Assembly: GCA_030019365.1 (NCBI GenBank) | Contig: JASEFA010000002.1 | Span: 183,525-247,524, forward strand | Direction of reading: 5' to 3' | DNA: 64,000 nt | Source: Bacillota bacterium | Lineage (GTDB): Bacteria; Bacillota; Sulfobacillia; JACIYH01 | Part shown: positions 58,948 through 64,000 of the stretch, piece after piece | How positions within the stretch are numbered: the first letter of the stretch is position 1 | Layout: each line of letters opens with the position of its first letter | Program-made: the position numbers and the translations under genes | The notes under the pieces: model-generated | The model's database searches: none | What the model was told of the DNA's origin: nothing | Seen by the model: only the letters and a program-made list of their open reading frames with translations

Positions 58948-61371
58948 TCAGCGGTAGACGGTGATGGCGCCCACGCTGAGGTCGGGGGCGTTCCCCACCA
59001 CCCGCACCTTGAGGCCATAGGTGGAGAGCATGATCCCGCTACAGGGTGTCTTCCAGGTCCAGTACTCGTCGCGGTCGTCGAAGAGCGGCTGGGCCCGCTT
59101 GCCTTCGAACTGGGGCCGCTTCACCCAGGCGTAGCGCGAGAGGTCGAGGTCGAGGGGGTCGTTCAGCCCGAAGGAAGCGTCGTAGAGCTGGATGAAGGGC
59201 GGGAAGGCAGTGGGCAGGCCGGTGTCGCACCACACGTACTGGTGGGCGTCCACCACCCCCAGGAACACTTCTCCGGGGTGCACGCCCACCCAGTTGTTGT
59301 CAACCGAGAGGTCGCGGTACCAGATCACCAGGCCGGGGTTGAAGGGTAGGTTGGCGCGGGCGGCCTCGCGCAGGCCCACGTCGCTGCCGTGCCAGTTCCG
59401 CCACTCCAGCAGGTAGTAGTGACCACCCAGGCGGTAGCCGGGCGACCAGTCCCATCCGTGGTTGGCCCAATGGCCCAGCCCGGATTCGGCATCGTCGCTA
59501 AAGACCACCTGGCCGTCGGCCGTGACGGTGATGTCGTCCACGAAAAAGCCGGCGCCGTTGACGGCCCAGTCGGTCATGTAGCGGAAGCGCAGGTAGAGCG
59601 GCCCGCCGCAGTAAGGCGAGAGGTCGATGGTTTCGTGCAGCCAGCCCCCGCTCGAGCCGGTGTAGCCCGGCAGGTTGGCCCGGATGGCCGGGTAGCCGTC
59701 GGGGTCAATCTCATAGGTGGTGTTGGGCGTCTCCAGGGAGGTCCAGTTCACCCCGTCGGTGGACACCTGCACGAAGCCGAAGTCCCAGTTCTCCTCGATG
59801 TCGTACCAGGTCCAGAAGTCCAGGGTGGCCGACGACTTGCCGGTGAGGTCGATCACCGTGGTGATGTGGTGGTCGATCTCGTCACCCCGTCCGCCCCAGA
59901 ACTCGTAGGATCCCGAGTGAGGCACGTTGAGGTCCACCCGCTTGGGGGGCAGGTTCACCCGCACCACCTGGTTGTTCTGGCCCAGCGAGGTGGCCTGGTC
60001 GAGCAGGAAGGTCAGGCCGTCGGGCGCGACCTCGGAGGCCAACTCATCCCAGTTCACCACGGTGGGCTGCACCCAGGTGCCGCCGTGCAGGAGTCCCAGG
60101 ATCATGCGGCCCCAGGGGCTGATGCTGGTGGGCCGGGCGCCCAGGGGCTTGCCCGTCCAGCTCCCCCCGCTCATGAGGGACCAGTACTCCACCGGCTCGC
60201 CGTCACCGCTGTAGATGGTATCGTACTCGTCGGGCAGGCCCAGGTCGTGTCCGAACTCGTGGGCGAACACGCCCAGGGCCCCGTCCTCGGGCTCCATGGT
60301 GTAGTCGTACACCGCAGTGCCCGACCAGTAGGGACCACCGCCGTGGCTGGGATCGGCCAGATACGGCCGTGGGAGGTTCCAGCTATGAGACCAGATGGCG
60401 TCATCCCCCTGGGCGCCACCACCGGCCTCCTGCCCCACCCCGGCGTGGATGACCATGAGGTGGTCCACGATGCCGTCGGGCTCCATCAGGTCGCCGTCGC
60501 GGTCCAGATCATATGGATCCTCCAAATCGTAATCAGCCAGGTTGACGCCCGCCTGCACCGCCAGTTTGGCCACTTCCCTGACCAGCTGGCGGGGGCCGGC
60601 GGGACCACCGTTGTCGATGCCGCCGGCCGGGTTATCACGCCCGTAGTGCCACTCGGGGTTGGGGACCTGGAACCAGCCGTATACGTCCCCCTCGATGAGG
60701 AGGCCGCCGTTTGACTGCTCCAGGTAGTAGCTGGTGAGGCTGTGGGACGAAACCCCCTCGGGCGTGCTGTAGCCGTCCGGGTTGAACAGGAGGCCGGTGT
60801 AATGCCCGGGGCTGAAGTCGGCCGTCCAGTAATTCTCCCGGGCGGCCAAGCCCTGGGGCTGCGGGATCTGGTTGTGCACCGGGCCCTCGGCCCCGAACTC
60901 CACCAGCAGCACCAGGTTCTTCACCGTCTTGGCGGGATCGGGACGGGGCTGCTCGACCACCGGATCGAGCAGGTTGTCCTTCACCTGCCCGAACTTCTCA
61001 CCCCTACCCGAGAGCAGGCCCTCGGATGCCAGTCCTTCCTTCCACTGGTACCTGGTGCCGTACTCGCGATGCCAGGCCTTCTTCTCCTCCGCGCCGCCGG
61101 CCATGGCGCCCACCTTGGTGCGCAGATAAGACGCCACCGCCTCCCTTACCTGGTTGTCGTCCGCGCCGGGAGGGATAACGCCCCGCTCCATGAGAACGTC
61201 TACCAGCCGGTCCACGTTGGGCGGTGCCACCTCGTGCCCCGCGCCACCACCCGCTGCGGCGGGCGCAGGCCGCCCTGCGGCCGCGGCTCCGGGCAAGCCC
61301 GATCCCGCCCCCAGGACGCCCAGGACCATGACCGCCGCCACCAGGATCGCCAGCACCCTGCGCCTCCTCAC
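58948..61371 (-). CDS. Immune inhibitor A-like secreted M6 metalloprotease
   Basis: The 807-residue protein starts at a GTG (61371), giving an Arg-rich N-terminus and a signal peptide (LAILVAAVMVLGVLGAG) with an Ala-rich cleavage region. A propeptide follows (NVDRLVDVLMERGVIPPGAD). The M6 catalytic motif is HEFGHDLGLPDEYD near residue 371. C-terminal MAM-like or beta-sandwich domains bear repeated Trp-rich stretches (LDFWTWYDIEENWDFGFVQV) and DDAESGLGHW. It is a secreted zinc protease with likely calcium sites (DRDGDLMEPDGIVDH). Homologues degrade host or environmental proteins. A long upstream extension is not coding. Confidence 0.9.
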   Translation of the reverse strand: MRRRRVLAILVAAVMVLGVLGAGSGLPGAAAAGRPAPAAAGGGAGHEVAPPNVDRLVDVLMERGVIPPGADDNQVREAVASYLRTKVGAMAGGAEEKKAWHREYGTRYQWKEGLASEGLLSGRGEKFGQVKDNLLDPVVEQPRPDPAKTVKNLVLLVEFGAEGPVHNQIPQPQGLAARENYWTADFSPGHYTGLLFNPDGYSTPEGVSSHSLTSYYLEQSNGGLLIEGDVYGWFQVPNPEWHYGRDNPAGGIDNGGPAGPRQLVREVAKLAVQAGVNLADYDLEDPYDLDRDGDLMEPDGIVDHLMVIHAGVGQEAGGGAQGDDAIWSHSWNLPRPYLADPSHGGGPYWSGTAVYDYTMEPEDGALGVFAHEFGHDLGLPDEYDTIYSGDGEPVEYWSLMSGGSWTGKPLGARPTSISPWGRMILGLLHGGTWVQPTVVNWDELASEVAPDGLTFLLDQATSLGQNNQVVRVNLPPKRVDLNVPHSGSYEFWGGRGDEIDHHITTVIDLTGKSSATLDFWTWYDIEENWDFGFVQVSTDGVNWTSLETPNTTYEIDPDGYPAIRANLPGYTGSSGGWLHETIDLSPYCGGPLYLRFRYMTDWAVNGAGFFVDDITVTADGQVVFSDDAESGLGHWANHGWDWSPGYRLGGHYYLLEWRNWHGSDVGLREAARANLPFNPGLVIWYRDLSVDNNWVGVHPGEVFLGVVDAHQYVWCDTGLPTAFPPFIQLYDASFGLNDPLDLDLSRYAWVKRPQFEGKRAQPLFDDRDEYWTWKTPCSGIMLSTYGLKVRVVGNAPDLSVGAITVYR

Positions 61372-61416
61372 ATCCCCTACCCCCTCTCGGAATGATGGGA
61401 ATCGGTGGCGATTCCA

Positions 61417-61440
61417 CCTATGTATGGTACACCATCGGGC
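61417..61440. promoter_or_regulatory. Palindromes in the divergent spacer of the M6 protease and MpsC-like genes
   Basis: In the 124-base spacer, GGTGG-CGATT-CCACC and the overlapping ATGGT-AC-ACCAT (around 61424-61437) are inverted repeats between divergent starts. They are possible operator sites; no clear -35/-10 pair could be fixed. Confidence 0.35.
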
Positions 61441-61495
61441 GTGTCGGGTCCTGCCGGTTCCCGCCGGGGGAGGCCAAGGAGGAATCCAGAGGAAG

Positions 61496-61903
61496 ATGTC
61501 GAATAACAGGGGACAAAGCGGACAGGCGAGGGGGAGTGGCTGCCACAAGGTGCCCGAGCTGGGGGAGCTCAAGCAGGAAATAGCCCGCATATACAACCAG
61601 GTGAACCAGGAAGCGTTCGAGATCGGGGTCAGGCGGCTGCGGGTGGACATCGTCGGTACCAAGATCGTGGTGCTGGCGGATCACAAGCGCATCCGGGGCC
61701 TGGACTATCTGGACCGGGTGAACCGGGCGGCCTCGCGCATGGCCGACGTGGCCTTGCTGGACGCCTTCAAGGAACGGATGCGGGAGGAGCTTGAGCGCCA
61801 GCTTCCCTGGCTCGGGGTCAGGAGCATCCTCAAGGATTACGACCCGGAGGCCGAGATCGCGGGGACCATCATCGTGATGGACAAGCCCCTCACGGGCGAG
61901 TGA
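61496..61903 (+). CDS. MpsC/DUF2294-like protein
   Basis: The 135-residue soluble protein resembles the DUF2294 (MpsC-like) domain: KQEIARIYNQVNQEAFEIGV, RLRVDIVGTKIVVLADHKRI and MREELERQLPWLGVRSILKD, ending in DPEAEIAGTIIVMDK. In staphylococci MpsC belongs to a membrane-potential-generating bicarbonate/Na+ system with MpsAB, but here the partner genes are absent, so role is unknown. The ATG follows AAGGAGGAATCCAGAGGAAG. It is divergent from the M6 protease gene. Confidence 0.78.
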   Translation: MSNNRGQSGQARGSGCHKVPELGELKQEIARIYNQVNQEAFEIGVRRLRVDIVGTKIVVLADHKRIRGLDYLDRVNRAASRMADVALLDAFKERMREELERQLPWLGVRSILKDYDPEAEIAGTIIVMDKPLTGE

Positions 61904-61944
61904 GCCGCCCGGCGTGAGAAGAGGGGGATTGTCCGCCCGCCGCC

Positions 61945-62050
61945 GACCGGACAGAAAGTTGCGGTCAGGCGGCAGGGTGGCGCCGCGTGGTGCGAGTCGC
62001 CGGATCGCAAAGGGCTGGCAGGTGTAGGGAGCTTCGGGCCGAAGAGCCTG
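61945..62050 (+). ncRNA. Candidate cis-regulatory leader RNA (unassigned class) upstream of the Nif3-like gene
   Basis: The RNA from 61945 can form a closing stem GACCGG (61945-61950) with CCGGTC (62058-62063) and a second pair GCGGT (61961-61965) with ACCGC (62054-62058). Inside it lie nested hairpins such as GCAGG-x-CCTGC with CTTCGG-G-CCGAAG. The motif GGTGCGAGTC and the CCGAAGAGCCTGC region recall cobalamin-type aptamers, but the core B12 box is not convincing. The 3' closing strand overlaps the 5' arm of the terminator, a typical switch layout. Confidence 0.45.
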
Positions 62051-62051
62051 C

Positions 62052-62103
62052 AAACCGCCGGTCTTGGGTAGACCGTTTACCCGGGCCGGCGGTTTTCGTT
62101 TAC
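62052..62103 (+). terminator. Intrinsic terminator within the leader of the Nif3-like gene
   Basis: AAACCGCCGG (62052-62061) and CCGGCGGTTT (62086-62095) form a perfect ten-base stem around a loop that itself holds GGGTA/TACCC, and TTTTCGTTT follows. It lies about 85 bases before the Nif3-like start, so it can act as an attenuator for that gene, or simply end the MpsC-like transcript. Confidence 0.75.
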
Positions 62104-62186
62104 GGCGAGGCCTGCCCCCAGGGCAGGACCCGCCGCGGCGGGCCCGTGGGAAGCCGGCAGTCCGGTCAAAGGAGGTAGGAAAGAGC

Positions 62187-63224
62187 ATGGATGTGCCGCG
62201 GGTGAACGACGTGTTGATGGCCCTGGACGCCATCACGGGGGGGCGGGTGGTGACCGACCTGGGTCAGCTTGCCCGCACCGGCAACCGGTTCGTGGTCATC
62301 AAGTCCTCGGGAATCCCGGGCAAGGCGGTGATGGAGACGCCCGGGCTGGTATTCGGCGATCCGGATCAGCCGGTGCGGAAGCTGGCGGTCACCATGACCC
62401 TCACCGAGTCCCAGATAGAGCTGGCGGGAGCCATGGACATCGACGCCATCGTGGCCCACCACCCGGTGGCGGACGCGGCCAACTCGGGAGGGGTGCCCCT
62501 GAAGTTCTACCTGTCGCTGTACGGGATAGCGGTGTTCGAGTTGCACGAGGCCTTCCACGGTCTGCATCCCGGCATCCCCTTCCTGCACGGCCACCGCCCC
62601 GTGCGGGTGGACATCGCCTACGGGGGTGTCCCCGGCAACATCATGTACGTGGGCGAACCCCTGGATGACATCCGCACGGCCGGCGACATCCTGCACCGCC
62701 TGGAGGATTTCATGGGGTTTGCCCGCGAGCGAGACGCCCTGGACAGTGACCGCGACCTGCGCGAGTGCCCCGAGGCCATGGAAACGGTGGTGGCCACCGG
62801 GCCGCAGCTCCTCCACGGCAGCCCCGGTTCTCCGGTACGGGAGATACTGCACATCTTCCCCCACACCGGCTTCAGCGATGCCCATCTGAGCCAGGCCCTC
62901 AGCGAGCACCCGGACGTGAACACCATCGTGGCCAGTATCAGCAGGGCACGGCCTTCCCACCCCCTGGTGGAGAAGGCCAGGGAGCTGGGGCTGACCTTCC
63001 TGGTGGGCAACTCCCACGCGGTGGAAATCCTGGAAAACGGCATGCCTCTGGCCTACGCCCTCCACGCCCTCCTTCCCGCCGTGGAGGTCTGGCTGTTCCG
63101 GGAGCGGGTGCTGGCCCTGCCGCTCGAGCGGGCGGGCCACGCCGCCGTCAGGCAATACGCGCAGGACATGGCCGGGCGCTTCCTCCTGCCCAAGCAGGTG
63201 GCCGCCCGGCCGCCGGGGAGGTGA
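62187..63224 (+). CDS. Nif3-like (GTP cyclohydrolase I type 2 fold) metal-binding protein
   Basis: The 345-residue protein belongs to the NIF3/YqfO/DUF34 group: it has KLAVTMTLTESQIELAGAMD and IVAHHPVADAAN with the metal-binding His-His, then FLVGNSHAVEILENG near the C-terminus. The central region of about 110 residues replaces the usual insertion. NIF3 proteins are di-metal proteins of unsettled function. The ATG follows GGAGGTAGGAAAGAGC, strong. It is followed after 80 bases by the nucleoside-recognition membrane protein, which may be its partner. The leader upstream suggests attenuation. Confidence 0.78.
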   Translation: MDVPRVNDVLMALDAITGGRVVTDLGQLARTGNRFVVIKSSGIPGKAVMETPGLVFGDPDQPVRKLAVTMTLTESQIELAGAMDIDAIVAHHPVADAANSGGVPLKFYLSLYGIAVFELHEAFHGLHPGIPFLHGHRPVRVDIAYGGVPGNIMYVGEPLDDIRTAGDILHRLEDFMGFARERDALDSDRDLRECPEAMETVVATGPQLLHGSPGSPVREILHIFPHTGFSDAHLSQALSEHPDVNTIVASISRARPSHPLVEKARELGLTFLVGNSHAVEILENGMPLAYALHALLPAVEVWLFRERVLALPLERAGHAAVRQYAQDMAGRFLLPKQVAARPPGR

Positions 63225-63304
63225 TGCGAGCCGCATATAGGTCAAACGTGCGACGGGAAGGGCTCATCGGAAAGAGAGGATTCCCATGAGAGGAGGCAAT
63301 GAGA

Positions 63305-64000
63305 ATGGCGACCCTGGAAAAGGAAGCGGTGACCGGGCGCACCATGACCCGCATTGAGGTCATCGGGCTGGTCATGGTACTCCTGGCGCTGCTGGGATTG
63401 CTCCTCGGGCCCGGGACCATCGCGGGGACCTTCGACGCCATGGTGAAGAAGGTCTTCGACATCGTGGTCAAGATCTACATCACCGGTGCCCTGGGCGTCA
63501 CCATCATACTGAGCGTGATCGTGGGGCGGGTTCTGGAGAGGCTGGGATTCACGGACGCTCTCATCCGCATATTCGCGCCCGCCGCCAGGTGGATGAGAAT
63601 CAACCCCACGGTGATCATCCCCGCCGTGTACAACATCCTGGGTGACATCAACGCCGCGGGCCGCATCACCGGCCCCACTCTCAAGCAGGCCGGGGCCACC
63701 CGAGCGGAGCAGAAGATCGCGGTGGCCACCATGGTGCAGTCCCAGCAGTCCTTCTCCACCTTCATGCTGGGCATGCTAGCCATGACCCGGGCCGGAATCG
63801 CCGTATTCCCTGTGATCCTGATCGCCCTCTTCCTGCCCCTGGTGGTGGTGCCGTTCCTGCTCAGCCGCACCATCTACCGGGACACCAGGCGGGTGGAGCT
63901 GAAGGAGTTGCCGCACTTCACCCCCACCAAGGGCGCGCTCGATACCGTATTCGGTGCCGGTCGCGAAGGGGCGGAGCTCGTGTTCCTGCTCATCATCCCC
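63305..64000 (+). CDS. Nucleoside-recognition (Gate) domain membrane protein, partial (3' end outside window)
   Basis: The first 232 codons are visible and the frame is open at the edge. The sequence has about five membrane helices (VIGLVMVLLALLGLLLGPGT, YITGALGVTIILSVIVGRVL) and the Gate-domain stretch NPTVIIPAVYNILGDINAAG, RITGPTLKQAGATRAEQKIA, as in SpmA/SpmB and YjiH-like proteins. AGGAGG precedes the ATG by eight bases. Its pairing with a Nif3 gene suggests a transport or membrane-sensing role for a nucleoside-like ligand, but no substrate is known. Confidence 0.8.
   Translation, partial: MATLEKEAVTGRTMTRIEVIGLVMVLLALLGLLLGPGTIAGTFDAMVKKVFDIVVKIYITGALGVTIILSVIVGRVLERLGFTDALIRIFAPAARWMRINPTVIIPAVYNILGDINAAGRITGPTLKQAGATRAEQKIAVATMVQSQQSFSTFMLGMLAMTRAGIAVFPVILIALFLPLVVVPFLLSRTIYRDTRRVELKELPHFTPTKGALDTVFGAGREGAELVFLLIIP

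Noticed and set aside
59389-60714. A 441-codon plus-strand frame opposite the M6 protease gene
   Set aside because: Valine- and glycine-rich antisense artefact; the protease frame has the HEFGH motif and a signal peptide.
61973-61987. AGGGTGGCGCCGCG resembles the T-box AGGGTGGNACCGCG
   Set aside because: The required A of the NACC is G, there is no room upstream for the T-box stem I (the MpsC-like gene ends at 61903), and no aminoacyl-tRNA-related gene follows.
61991-62049. Cobalamin riboswitch
   Set aside because: GGTGCGAGTC and CCGAAGAGCCTGC are suggestive, but the GCCACTG core and full spacing are not present, so I kept the class unassigned.
1-64000. tRNA, rRNA genes or intact insertion sequences
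   Set aside because: No cloverleaf or rRNA-like stretch or transposase was recognised on reading both strands; only remnants and the two-copy intergenic element were found.

Overview
The window is GC-rich bacterial chromosome with closely packed, mostly minus-strand operons. It is best explained by a high-GC, anaerobic or facultative member of the Bacillota. The supporting gene content is a YhaM-type exonuclease, an MpsC/DUF2294 protein, an immune-inhibitor-A type M6 protease, a PucR regulator, ferredoxin-dependent 2-oxoacid and aldehyde oxidoreductases, and two PrpR-like sigma-54 activators. This lineage call is an inference. No rRNA, tRNA, CRISPR array or intact insertion sequence was recognised.

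Layout. 1-4046: a truncated ZorA/MotA-like channel gene running off the left edge, a small conserved protein and an ABC-F ATPase. 4414-27522: a PrpR-type sigma-54 activator followed by 21 co-directional catabolic genes, which begin at a near-perfect -24/-12 promoter (25439-25454). This operon encodes a TctABC carboxylate transporter, two LDH2-family dehydrogenases, a tungsten-type aldehyde oxidoreductase, an IolN-like creatininase-family hydrolase, a U32-like TIM barrel, a nitroreductase fusion, a CoA-transferase pair, a ferredoxin-cupin fusion, a DapA-like lyase, a DHOD-like flavoprotein, a four-subunit 2-oxoacid:ferredoxin oxidoreductase, a SucCD-like acyl-CoA ligase and an MmsA-type semialdehyde dehydrogenase. 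It looks like a complete import, ring-opening or cleavage, oxidation and ATP-forming route for an unidentified carboxylate.

27.7-32.2 kb is a decayed stretch: an ABC-2 permease fragment, a TPR protein, a frameshifted acetyltransferase, a broken RHH/PIN toxin-antitoxin pair and a remnant of a second yhaM gene. 32.2-39.7 kb repeats the sigma-54 theme: activator, palindromic upstream sites, -24/-12 promoter, then CaiB-type CoA-transferase, HMG-CoA lyase and a second TctCBA. This fits uptake and cleavage of a 3-hydroxy-3-methylglutarate-like acid. 39.8-40.6 kb holds remnants of an MNT/HEPN module. 40.7-42.9 kb has a membrane protein, yhaM and an RDD protein.

43.4-54.6 kb is a minus-strand operon for peptide, amino-acid or hydantoin-like substrates: a racemase-like protein, PucR regulator, DppB/DppC/substrate-binding protein without ATPases, M20 peptidase, DUF917, DUF1177, AroM and an M29 aminopeptidase. 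55-64 kb carries envelope and secreted proteins (DUF4349 lipoprotein, zinc-ribbon membrane protein, M6 protease), a GNAT-thioredoxin fusion, an MpsC-like protein, and a Nif3 gene with a nucleoside-recognition membrane protein. That last pair lies behind a structured leader ending in an intrinsic terminator. Two diverged copies of a 0.2-0.3 kb intergenic element with conserved hairpins lie at 43.1-43.35 kb and 57.4-57.6 kb.
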